A stretch of 64,000 bases of DNA from Candidatus Melainabacteria bacterium (lineage in GTDB: Bacteria > Cyanobacteriota > Vampirovibrionia > Obscuribacterales > Obscuribacteraceae): the NCBI GenBank assembly GCA_016716405.1, contig JADJWK010000001.1, positions 2,108,001-2,172,000 of the forward strand, in the 5' to 3' direction. Every line of letters starts with the position of its first letter. The first letter of the stretch is position 1. The notes under the pieces were generated by a model. The model made no database searches. It was not told the DNA's origin and worked only from the letters and a program-made list of their open reading frames with translations. Both the position numbers and the translations under genes were made by a program. Below, piece after piece: positions 28,110 to 36,531 of this stretch.

Positions 28110-31100
28110 ATGGCGGAAGGAATTACCAGAGATCTCGATCTCATCGCTCACTACTTGAAAGGTTTTGCCTGGAGAGCGGATCTGCATGGACGCCGGATCG
28201 TCCATGTCTCTTCCGGCGCTGGCCCGGTCCTGGGTCTGGGGAAAAGAGAGATTCTCCGCCGCCCGGCGAAGTTTTTCGAGGGGGTAATTCTTCGCGACCC
28301 GGAGTTTTTCGAGGTCTTGTCTTCGCTTCGACCCGGCGAGTCCCGCTTCGTTACCCACCATAGCCGGCTCGGTCGCTCTGAGATAGGCTTTCGCAGTCTT
28401 GTCCAGGGGGTGGAAGGCAGTTCCCTGGGCAACACTCTCGTCCGGAGCATCTCGGTGCCTGACCAGGGGACCGGGGGCAGGCGTTTCCGGGTGATGCGCG
28501 AGCTCTTCGATTCGCTCTTCCTGCTGAGCCTCAATCGCAGCGACTTTCTCGGTCACGCTCTCGAGATCTTCTGCCGTCATTTCGGCTGGGACCTGGGCCA
28601 GGCCTGGCTGGTGGATCCCCGGGACCAGGTCATCAAGCTCGAGACCAGCGTCAATTTCGGTGCCGAGAAATTCCGGGTGTTCAGACGTGAATATGCCGGC
28701 GCATCTAACAGCGAGACATCCCCGGCTGAGCGATCCTGGAGAAAGCAGATCACTGTCGTCAAAACGGTGAGAGCCGGCAGGAAGGACTCCGCTATGACGA
28801 AGGCAGCCCTGGATGCGGGTTTGAGCAAGCTCCTCTGTCTGCCGGTGGAGGCCGGTCCGGGGATCGACTATGTCCTGGAATTTCTCGGCACCGACACCTC
28901 GCCCTGCCAGTATCTACCGGAGACGGACTGGCAGGCGGTGAGCGATTTCCTCTCGGCGTTCTGCCGGGTGTTGCCAGCTGCCACCGTGCCTCATGGCGAC
29001 GGCGGCTATCTGCAGCGGGTCATCGATGCCGTCCGGTCGATGATCTGGTGCAAGGCCCTGGACGGCAAGATCGTGCTGGTCAACCAGAGCGCCGTGGATC
29101 GTATGGGTCTGCCCCGGGAGCTCATTCTGGGCCGTACTACACTGGATCTGCACCCGGACGAGGCTGACGCTTATGTCAAAGACGATCTGCAGGTAATCGA
29201 ATCGGGAAGAGCCAAGCACGGGATTCTTGAGATTCTCGATACTTACGATCGGGGCAAGCTCTGGGTGACCACCGACAAGATTCCCCACTACAGTCCCGAG
29301 GGTGTTGTCGATGGGCTGATTGTTTTCTGCACCGATATAAGCGATCTGAAGAGAACCGAGCAGGATCTCAAGAAAGTCCAGTCCGATCTGGAGCTCGAGA
29401 TGGAGGAGCGGACCAGGGAGCTTTCGGACGCCAATATCTTTTTCACCCTTTCGCAAGAGCTTCTCTGCATTGCCGACAAGGACGGTTATTTCACCAGGCT
29501 CAACCCGGTCTGGTGCGACAAGCTCGGCTATACCATGGAAGAGCTCCTGAGCACTCCCTATATCGACTTCGTGCACCCGGAGGACCGCGACAAGACCATT
29601 CTGGAAGCCGAGAAGATCATCAAGGCCGGCAGGACGGTGGACTTTTTCAATCGCTATCGCTGCGCCGACGGAACCTACAAATACCTGCGCTGGAGCGCCA
29701 CTTCTCTGGGCGAGATGATTTATGCGGTGGCTTACGATATCACCGACAAGATCTCCGCCGAGCTCGATCTGCTCGACGTCAATACTCGTTTCAAGCAGCT
29801 TGCCAGGCATATCCCGGGGCTAATCTATCAATTCCTCTACAGCCGGGACGGCACCATGTCCTTCTCCTATATAAGCGACGGCTGCCGGCAGATCTTCGGT
29901 TCGAGCCCCAGAGAGATCGAGACCAATGCCGACCTGGTTTTCGACCGCGTTCACCCGGACGATCGCGAGCGGCTCTACGCATCCATCGATCACAGTGTTC
30001 GAAACGAGAGCGTATTCCACTTCGAAGGCCGGATCATGGGACCGTCCGGGCGCCTGATTCACCTGCGCGCCTCCTCCTCTCCGGAACGTCTGGAGAATGG
30101 CGATCTACGGTTCGACGGTCTGATGATGGATATCTCGGACGTCAAAGAGGCCCAGCTCGAAATCGAGAAGCTCAACACCGATCTGGAGAAGCAGATCAAC
30201 AGCCTGCGAGTGGTGAATGAAGAGCTGGAGTCTCTCACAGCCAAGCTCGAGACGGCCTACGAGCAAGCCATGGAGGCTTCCAAGCTCAAGTCCGAATTCG
30301 TGGCCAATATCTCGCACGAGGTCCGCACCCCGATAAGCGCCGTCATCGGGATGTCCGAGCTTCTCCTCGATACCGATCTCAGCCAGATCCAGAAAGAGTA
30401 TGCCGGAGGCGTTCTGGAATCGGCGACTTCGCTTCTCTCGATCATCAACGACATTCTCGATTTCTCCAGGATCGAAGCAGGAGCCCTTGATCTCGAGAGT
30501 ATCGAATTCGATCTGCTTCAGCTGGTGGAGGGCTCCGTCGAGCTTTTCGCTCACGAGTCTTTCAACAAGGATATTAGCCTCAGCACATTCGTGGATCCAT
30601 CGCTTCCCGAGACCATGATCGGAGATCCGGTGAGGGTGAGACAGATTCTCCTCAATCTGGTGAGCAACGCCGTGAAATTCACCGATTCCGGGCAAGTCAC
30701 CGTAAGGGTGATGCCGAGCCGGAACGGCAATACCTCTATCCGTTTCGAAGTCGAGGACACCGGTATCGGTATTGCCGCTCAAGCTACCGGCCGGCTCTTC
30801 AGCCCCTTCGTCCAGGCGGACGGCTCCACTACCCGCAAATTCGGTGGAACCGGTCTCGGCCTCTCCATTTGCAAACGACTCGTGGAGCTGATGAAAGGCA
30901 ATATCGGTGTGAAGACCGAGGAAGGAAAAGGCTCCACTTTCTGGTTCTCTCTGCCCCAGACCTACAAGATCTCGCTTCCCCCGGATGAGAGCGACGGCAA
31001 TCGTCCGGCGGTCCTCCTGGTCGGTCACGATCCGCCTCGCCGGGAAATTGTCAGGACATATGCGGAGTGGTTCGGATATGAAGTCATGTCTGCCACTACT

Positions 31101-32258
31101 GTCGGTGAGCTCATCTATGTTCTCGACGACCTGAAGTCCAGGGGGGCTGCCGTGCGCTGCGTCCTCATCGAGATGTACCCGGATGTGGTAAGCCGCCTCG
31201 AGCTGGTGGCGGCTCTCAGGCGCGATCGTGTCCACAGGGATACCAATGTGGTCTGTATCTACCGACCCGGGCACCGGGCGGTGGCCCACCGCTGTCTCAG
31301 TGTCGGGGCGGATTCTTATCTTTTCTCGCCGCTCAAGCGCCGGGAGCTGCTCATGGCCATCAAGCAGGATCCGATCGAGAGCGCCGGCAGGGACGAATCT
31401 GCCGATTCGGAGCCGCAGGACAAGAGCCCCCGCTCTTATGTCAAGAAAGGCGATCAGAGACCGGCGCGGGTTCTGGTGGCGGAGGACAATCGACTGATGC
31501 AGAAGCTCGCCATCAATCAGCTCGAGCACTTCGGCATCCGGGTGGATCTGGTGGGCAACGGCAGGGAGGCTGTGGAAGCAGCCGCCTCCGGGAATTACGA
31601 TCTCGTTCTCATGGACTGCCAGATGCCCGAGATGGATGGTTTCGAGGCCACTCTCAAGATAAGAAAACTTGAAAGCATGAAAGATATCCATGTCCCCATC
31701 GTCGCCATGACCGCCTTTGCCATGGCCGGCGACCGCGAGCACTGTATAGCCTCAGGGATGGACGATTATCTGAAAAAACCGGTGTCCCTCGGCGATCTCG
31801 AGAAAATCATCGACCGCTGGCTTCCCGAGTTCACCAAGAGAAGGGTGGGTCTCGACCGGGATACCCAGTTTGTCGGGCGCAGCCTGTCGCCTGGCTTGCT
31901 TACCATGGATGCCGAGAGGCAGGTGGTGACCGAGGTGGATCTCGCTCTCATGAAAGAGCATTACGGAGAGGATATCGAAGATATATTGATCAGTCTCAAA
32001 GACGAGATCGAAGCGCTCATGCCGCTTCTGGAAGGTCATGTGGCGTCCGGGTCTCTTGATAAGGCCGGGTCCGTGGCTCATCAGCTCAAAGGCCTCGTCT
32101 CGGTGCTTTGTTTGAGCGATCTCGAAGCGCTGGTCAATAGCATTCACCAGGAAGCCCGGTCCGGCAATATCAAGCGCACCGCCATTCTTGTCCAGGACCT
32201 CAATGTCAAGAGCGATTCTGTAATCAAGTATATAAACAAGCTGCTCTCCAAAGACTAG
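28110..32258 (+). CDS. Hybrid sensor histidine kinase (GAF, PAS, HisKA, HATPase, two REC, HPt)
   Basis: This 1,382-residue cytosolic phosphorelay protein has, in order: a PAS-like N-terminus; a GAF-like region (about 150-300); three PAS domains (about 305-420, 440-555 and 560-680, the second and third with PAC motifs); HisKA with FVANISHEVRTP (His near 734); HATPase with NLVSNAVKFTDSG, VEDTGIGI and GGTGLGL; a first receiver (about 975-1,085); a second receiver (about 1,115-1,240) with LVLMDCQMPEMDGF; and an HPt with AHQLKGLV (His near 1,322). The first receiver has Glu where the phospho-Asp belongs (CVLIEMYPD), so it probably cannot be phosphorylated. No membrane segment is visible. Confidence 0.93.
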   Translation: MAEGITRDLDLIAHYLKGFAWRADLHGRRIVHVSSGAGPVLGLGKREILRRPAKFFEGVILRDPEFFEVLSSLRPGESRFVTHHSRLGRSEIGFRSLVQGVEGSSLGNTLVRSISVPDQGTGGRRFRVMRELFDSLFLLSLNRSDFLGHALEIFCRHFGWDLGQAWLVDPRDQVIKLETSVNFGAEKFRVFRREYAGASNSETSPAERSWRKQITVVKTVRAGRKDSAMTKAALDAGLSKLLCLPVEAGPGIDYVLEFLGTDTSPCQYLPETDWQAVSDFLSAFCRVLPAATVPHGDGGYLQRVIDAVRSMIWCKALDGKIVLVNQSAVDRMGLPRELILGRTTLDLHPDEADAYVKDDLQVIESGRAKHGILEILDTYDRGKLWVTTDKIPHYSPEGVVDGLIVFCTDISDLKRTEQDLKKVQSDLELEMEERTRELSDANIFFTLSQELLCIADKDGYFTRLNPVWCDKLGYTMEELLSTPYIDFVHPEDRDKTILEAEKIIKAGRTVDFFNRYRCADGTYKYLRWSATSLGEMIYAVAYDITDKISAELDLLDVNTRFKQLARHIPGLIYQFLYSRDGTMSFSYISDGCRQIFGSSPREIETNADLVFDRVHPDDRERLYASIDHSVRNESVFHFEGRIMGPSGRLIHLRASSSPERLENGDLRFDGLMMDISDVKEAQLEIEKLNTDLEKQINSLRVVNEELESLTAKLETAYEQAMEASKLKSEFVANISHEVRTPISAVIGMSELLLDTDLSQIQKEYAGGVLESATSLLSIINDILDFSRIEAGALDLESIEFDLLQLVEGSVELFAHESFNKDISLSTFVDPSLPETMIGDPVRVRQILLNLVSNAVKFTDSGQVTVRVMPSRNGNTSIRFEVEDTGIGIAAQATGRLFSPFVQADGSTTRKFGGTGLGLSICKRLVELMKGNIGVKTEEGKGSTFWFSLPQTYKISLPPDESDGNRPAVLLVGHDPPRREIVRTYAEWFGYEVMSATTVGELIYVLDDLKSRGAAVRCVLIEMYPDVVSRLELVAALRRDRVHRDTNVVCIYRPGHRAVAHRCLSVGADSYLFSPLKRRELLMAIKQDPIESAGRDESADSEPQDKSPRSYVKKGDQRPARVLVAEDNRLMQKLAINQLEHFGIRVDLVGNGREAVEAAASGNYDLVLMDCQMPEMDGFEATLKIRKLESMKDIHVPIVAMTAFAMAGDREHCIASGMDDYLKKPVSLGDLEKIIDRWLPEFTKRRVGLDRDTQFVGRSLSPGLLTMDAERQVVTEVDLALMKEHYGEDIEDILISLKDEIEALMPLLEGHVASGSLDKAGSVAHQLKGLVSVLCLSDLEALVNSIHQEARSGNIKRTAILVQDLNVKSDSVIKYINKLLSKD

Positions 32259-32295
32259 AATCGAGACAATGACTATAATCTAGTGGTTCTCTAAC

Positions 32296-34848
32296 TTGTG
32301 TGCCCTTTCTGGCTGGGAACTCGTGTTTCGTATAGTCCTCTTGATTCTGGTGCTCCTCTCGATGGTGGTCGGGCTGTCCCTCTGGTGGTTCGCCCAGGAC
32401 AGTCTTCCCGCCGAAGACGGGATCGTGAGCGTGCCCTCGCTTCTCTCCGAGGTCGAGGTGATCAAGGACGATCGCGGGGTGCCTTTCATCAAAGCAGGCT
32501 CGGAAGCCGACCTCTATCGAGCCCAGGGCTACTGGACCGCATCCGGCAGGCTCTTCCAGATGGACATGCTGAGAAGGATCGCCCGGGGCGAGCTCTCGGA
32601 AGTCTTCGGCTCCCCCTGTCTTCCTCAAGACAAGCTGATGAGACAGATAGGCTTTGCCCGGGTGGCTGACGAGGAATACAAGCTCCTCAGCCCGGAAGTG
32701 AAGAAGTGTCTGGAGGCTTATTGCGCCGGAGTCAACGACTTCATCGACGGCAAAGACGCCAAGAAGCCCCTGGAGTGCTGGTTTTTTCTCTACACTCCGT
32801 CCAAGTGGCGCCCGCAAGATACCCTGGCAGTCATGAAGTATATCCAGTATCTGGCTCACGAGTCCTGGAGCCTGGATGATCTGCGCCAGCGGGTCATCGA
32901 TAAGACCACCACGGAAGTGGCCTCCCAGCTTTTCGAGCAGCCGCTCTATAAAGAAGGTGGAACCACTGGCGGTGTCAGCTCCGAAGCCGGATCTAAAACA
33001 GAATCCAGGCCAGTATCCAAACCAGTATCTAAACCGGATTCTGGGACCGCGCCGAAGACCGAGCCCCCGAGTGAAGTCCCGTCACCCTCGGCGCTCCGGA
33101 AGGAATCTGAGCTCCCGCCTCTTGTGAAAGCGCTCGGTCCGTCGCTTGTCTCGCACCCGGGCTTCGGAAGCAACGGCTGGGCCCTCTCGGGGTCCGTCAC
33201 CGATTCAGGCGGAAGCATCCTGGCTCTCGATCGGCACAGCCAGTTCGCCGAGCCCAATCTTTTCCAGGCTCTCTCGCTTTCCTGCCCCCAGCTGAATGTC
33301 GCCGGTGTGACCGTGCCCGGGGTGCCCGGCATCATGTTCGGTCGCAACCAGTCCATAGCCTGGGGCGGCGTGGAGCTCAAAATCGACTCCCAGGATCTTT
33401 TCGTCGAGCAGTTCTCGCCGCAGTTCCACAGCAAATACAGGACCCCGGACGGCTGGGCCGTGGCTACCGAGATCTTCGAGGATATCGTCTGCCGCGGCTG
33501 GTTCGGCAATGAGATCCCCCGGCACAAAGTGGTGGTCACCAGGCATGGCCCGGTGCTTCTGCAGAGCGGCGAGAATGCCGTGGTGCTCGCCTGGTCCGGT
33601 CTCGATATCAGCAAGCCTCAGATCGAGACTTTTTTCAAGCTCAACCGGGCAGGCAACTGGCAGGAGTTCAGGGATGCTCTCAAAGACTACAAAGGCGGCG
33701 CCCAGGTCTTTTTCTTCGCGGACAAGGACGGCAGGGTGGGCAGCCAGGTGGCGGGCAATATTCCGGTGCGCAAGATCTCGTCGCTCACCGGGAAGTTCTC
33801 GGGAAGCCAGCTTTTGCCAGGTTTCACCGGCGAGTGCGACTGGCTCGACCGGCTGCCATTCGCCGAGATGCCGGCGAGTTTCGGGGACCAGGTGGCCTCG
33901 GGTTATCTGGTGGCCAATTCGATCAGCCTTCCGTCGGTGCGCCAGAACTCCAGCCCCTACCCGGCCAGGCGCATAGACGATTTCCTGCGCTCCGCCACCG
34001 GCAGCAGCCGGCGCCCCGGTCTGCCCGACATGGCGGTGCTCCAGGGCGACGAATACGCGCCACTCTACCGTCTGGTGAAAGAGACCCTGAGAGCCAATGT
34101 GGACAAGCAGGAAGTGGTGGACAAATTCCAGCTCTCCACCCTGAAGCTTTTCGAGCAGTGGGACGGTTATCTGCGCCGCCGCAGCGCTTCGGCGCTGATC
34201 TACGAGGCGTTCTTGCGGACCGTGGCCCGGCGGGTGCTCGTTCCGCGCATCGGCGACGAGCTCACCCGGGAGTATATGAGCCGCTGGCCTCGCTGGACGG
34301 TGCTGGTGGAGAAGATCCTCACCGACAAGTCCACAGACTGGCTGCCGCCGGAAGAGCGGACCTTCGAGACCTTCGTGGTCACATCCCTTTCCCAGGCTCT
34401 CGCGGACGTGCGCCTGGCCCTCAATTCGGACGAGCCTTCCGCCTGGGAATGGCAGAAGGCGCATAGGGCGAAGTTCGAGCATATTATGTTCGCCGGTATT
34501 CTGGAGCTCCGGAAGCCGCTTGGCGGGCTCGTGGATCTGAAGCCCGTGGGAGTGGGCGGCGACGGTGATACCGTAAATGCCACCAGCATCGCGCGTTATA
34601 CGAGACCGGGATATTTCGACTCGGATCTCGGTCCCACTGCCCGTCTGCTAATCGATATGTCCGATCAGGAGAAGTTTTACGAGACCCAGCCGCTCGGCCA
34701 GTCCGGGCACCTGCTCTCGAGCAACCGCGGCGATCAGATGAAGTCCTGGCGCGACCAGCAACCATTGCCGGTGGCGCTCTCCCAGGGGCAGGCTGAGCGC
34801 CAGCAGCGGCACAAACTGAGATACAGTCCGGCAGAAACCCAACAGTAG
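32296..34848 (+). CDS. Penicillin-acylase-family Ntn hydrolase
   Basis: This 850-residue protein has an N-terminal membrane or signal segment (VFRIVLLILVLLSMVVGLSLWWF). The alpha-chain region contains GYWTASGRLFQMDMLRR and AYCAGVNDFI. The autocatalytic site FGSNGWALSG near residue 291 supplies the nucleophilic serine that begins the beta chain. The C-terminal GQSGHLLSSNRGDQ region also fits the family. A Ser/Pro/Lys-rich stretch (about 222-270) sits in the spacer just before the cleavage serine. Members hydrolyse amide-linked acyl groups, including acyl-homoserine lactones; the substrate here is unknown. The start is uncertain: TTG 32296 or GTG 32323. Confidence 0.88.
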   Translation: MCALSGWELVFRIVLLILVLLSMVVGLSLWWFAQDSLPAEDGIVSVPSLLSEVEVIKDDRGVPFIKAGSEADLYRAQGYWTASGRLFQMDMLRRIARGELSEVFGSPCLPQDKLMRQIGFARVADEEYKLLSPEVKKCLEAYCAGVNDFIDGKDAKKPLECWFFLYTPSKWRPQDTLAVMKYIQYLAHESWSLDDLRQRVIDKTTTEVASQLFEQPLYKEGGTTGGVSSEAGSKTESRPVSKPVSKPDSGTAPKTEPPSEVPSPSALRKESELPPLVKALGPSLVSHPGFGSNGWALSGSVTDSGGSILALDRHSQFAEPNLFQALSLSCPQLNVAGVTVPGVPGIMFGRNQSIAWGGVELKIDSQDLFVEQFSPQFHSKYRTPDGWAVATEIFEDIVCRGWFGNEIPRHKVVVTRHGPVLLQSGENAVVLAWSGLDISKPQIETFFKLNRAGNWQEFRDALKDYKGGAQVFFFADKDGRVGSQVAGNIPVRKISSLTGKFSGSQLLPGFTGECDWLDRLPFAEMPASFGDQVASGYLVANSISLPSVRQNSSPYPARRIDDFLRSATGSSRRPGLPDMAVLQGDEYAPLYRLVKETLRANVDKQEVVDKFQLSTLKLFEQWDGYLRRRSASALIYEAFLRTVARRVLVPRIGDELTREYMSRWPRWTVLVEKILTDKSTDWLPPEERTFETFVVTSLSQALADVRLALNSDEPSAWEWQKAHRAKFEHIMFAGILELRKPLGGLVDLKPVGVGGDGDTVNATSIARYTRPGYFDSDLGPTARLLIDMSDQEKFYETQPLGQSGHLLSSNRGDQMKSWRDQQPLPVALSQGQAERQQRHKLRYSPAETQQ

Positions 34849-34872
34849 CTGCCGGGAAAGGGAGTTCGCCAG

Positions 34873-36531
34873 ATGACGACCGATGTGAAATCGTTTAGAG
34901 ATTCGAGTTCGAAGGAGGCCGAGGTGGCTTTGAAGAGAGTTCTGGTAGCCGATGAGATCAGCCAGGAAGGGGTAGATGTCCTGAGCGCCGATCTCGATGT
35001 CACCTACGATCCGAAGATCACGGCCCAGGATCTGATAGCCACGATCAAAGATTATGATGCCCTGCTGGTGAGAAGCCGCACCAGGGTCACCGCCGAGGTG
35101 ATTCGCGCCGGCGTCCGGCTCAAGGTCATCGGCCGGGCTGGCGTCGGGGTGGACAATATCGATCTCAAGGTGGCTACCGAGGCAGGCATACTGGTGCTCA
35201 ATTCGCCTGAAGGAAACACCGCCAGCGCAGCCGAGCATACCCTGGCTCTCATGTTCTCGCTCGCCCGCATGGTCCCCAGCGCCGACGCCTCCATGAAAGA
35301 AGGCAAGTGGGAGCGTAACCGCTTCATCGGCGTGGAGCTCTTCAATAAGACCCTGGGTGTGATCGGCCTTGGCAAGATCGGCAACCGGGTGGCCAGCACC
35401 GCTCTCGCCATCGGCATGAAAGTCCTGGTCCATGATCCTTTCGTAAGCGCCGAGAGAGCCAGGGAGCTGAATTTCGAGGCGGTGCCCCTGGAGGATATCT
35501 GGAGACGCTCCGATTTCATTACCATCCACACCCCCAAGACCCCGGAGACTACCAATCTGGTAAGCGGCACTGTGCTCTCTAGAATCAAGCCCGGAGTGAG
35601 GATCGTCAACGCTTCCCGGGGCGGTATCGTGGACGAGGCCGCCCTCGCCCGGGCGATCAGGGAGGGGCGGGTAGCCGGGGCGGCTCTCGATGTCTTCGAC
35701 CGCGAGCCCCCGGAAGACTCTCCCCTTTTCGAGCTCAAAGAGAAAGTCATCCTCACCCCGCACCTGGGGGCCTCCACTGTCGAAGCCCAGTTCAATGTGG
35801 CCATCGATCTGGCCGAGCAGATCCGGGACTATCTCATCGACGGTATCGCTCGCAGCCCGGTCAACCTGCCTTTCATGAAGCCCCATATCCTCAAGAGCCT
35901 GGGCAAGTATCTCGGTCTTTCCGAGGCCATGGGCGCCATCGCCGGGGAGCTCACCGACGGCAGCGTCACCGAGGTGGAAGTGATCGCCTACGGCGACCTC
36001 GCTACCAAGGATAGCGCACCGTTGGTGGTGGCGGCACTGAAAGGGCTCTTTATGGGCAAGATCGAAGGGGTCAGCTATGTGAACGCCCAGATCGTCGCCA
36101 AGAATCACGGCATCCACGTGCGGGCGAGCCGCTTCGAAGAAACCGGGCAATACCACGACGAGCTGGTGATCATTCTCTCTTCGGACAGAGGCACCACCTC
36201 GGTGGCCGGCACCATCCTGGCTCATAACGAGGCGATCATCACCCGTATAAACGACCATCCCATCAATCTCACGCCGGCGAGATACATGCTCTTCACCATG
36301 CACAAAGACCAGCCCGGTATGGTGGCGAGAGTGGCGACCATTCTCGGAGAGAAGGATATCAATATCAGCACCATGAGCGTCGGCCGCGTCGGTGTCAGGC
36401 AGGACGCAGTCATGGTCATGACTCTGGACGATCCCCTCGGCAAGGACGACGTCACTGCCCTGGACTCGCAGTCCGGCATCCATTCGGCCCGTTTCGTGTC
36501 TCTGGAGGACATGACGGCGAGCTTGATTTAG
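34873..36531 (+). CDS. serA: D-3-phosphoglycerate dehydrogenase
   Basis: It catalyses the first step of serine synthesis, oxidising 3-phosphoglycerate with NAD+. This is the long form: substrate and NAD domains (GRAGVGVDNID; LGVIGLGKIGNRVA; NASRGGIVDEAAL; HLGAST), an ASB-like intervening domain, and a C-terminal ACT domain (MLFTMHKDQPGMVARVATILGEKDINIS) for serine feedback. Two starts compete. ATG 34873 follows AAGGGAG by 8 bases. GTG 34924 follows a perfect AAGGAGG by 5 bases and places the N-terminus (MALKRVLVADEIS) as in homologues. I keep the longer frame but think the 535-residue form is likely made. The next gene starts directly after the stop codon. Confidence 0.95.
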   Translation: MTTDVKSFRDSSSKEAEVALKRVLVADEISQEGVDVLSADLDVTYDPKITAQDLIATIKDYDALLVRSRTRVTAEVIRAGVRLKVIGRAGVGVDNIDLKVATEAGILVLNSPEGNTASAAEHTLALMFSLARMVPSADASMKEGKWERNRFIGVELFNKTLGVIGLGKIGNRVASTALAIGMKVLVHDPFVSAERARELNFEAVPLEDIWRRSDFITIHTPKTPETTNLVSGTVLSRIKPGVRIVNASRGGIVDEAALARAIREGRVAGAALDVFDREPPEDSPLFELKEKVILTPHLGASTVEAQFNVAIDLAEQIRDYLIDGIARSPVNLPFMKPHILKSLGKYLGLSEAMGAIAGELTDGSVTEVEVIAYGDLATKDSAPLVVAALKGLFMGKIEGVSYVNAQIVAKNHGIHVRASRFEETGQYHDELVIILSSDRGTTSVAGTILAHNEAIITRINDHPINLTPARYMLFTMHKDQPGMVARVATILGEKDINISTMSVGRVGVRQDAVMVMTLDDPLGKDDVTALDSQSGIHSARFVSLEDMTASLI

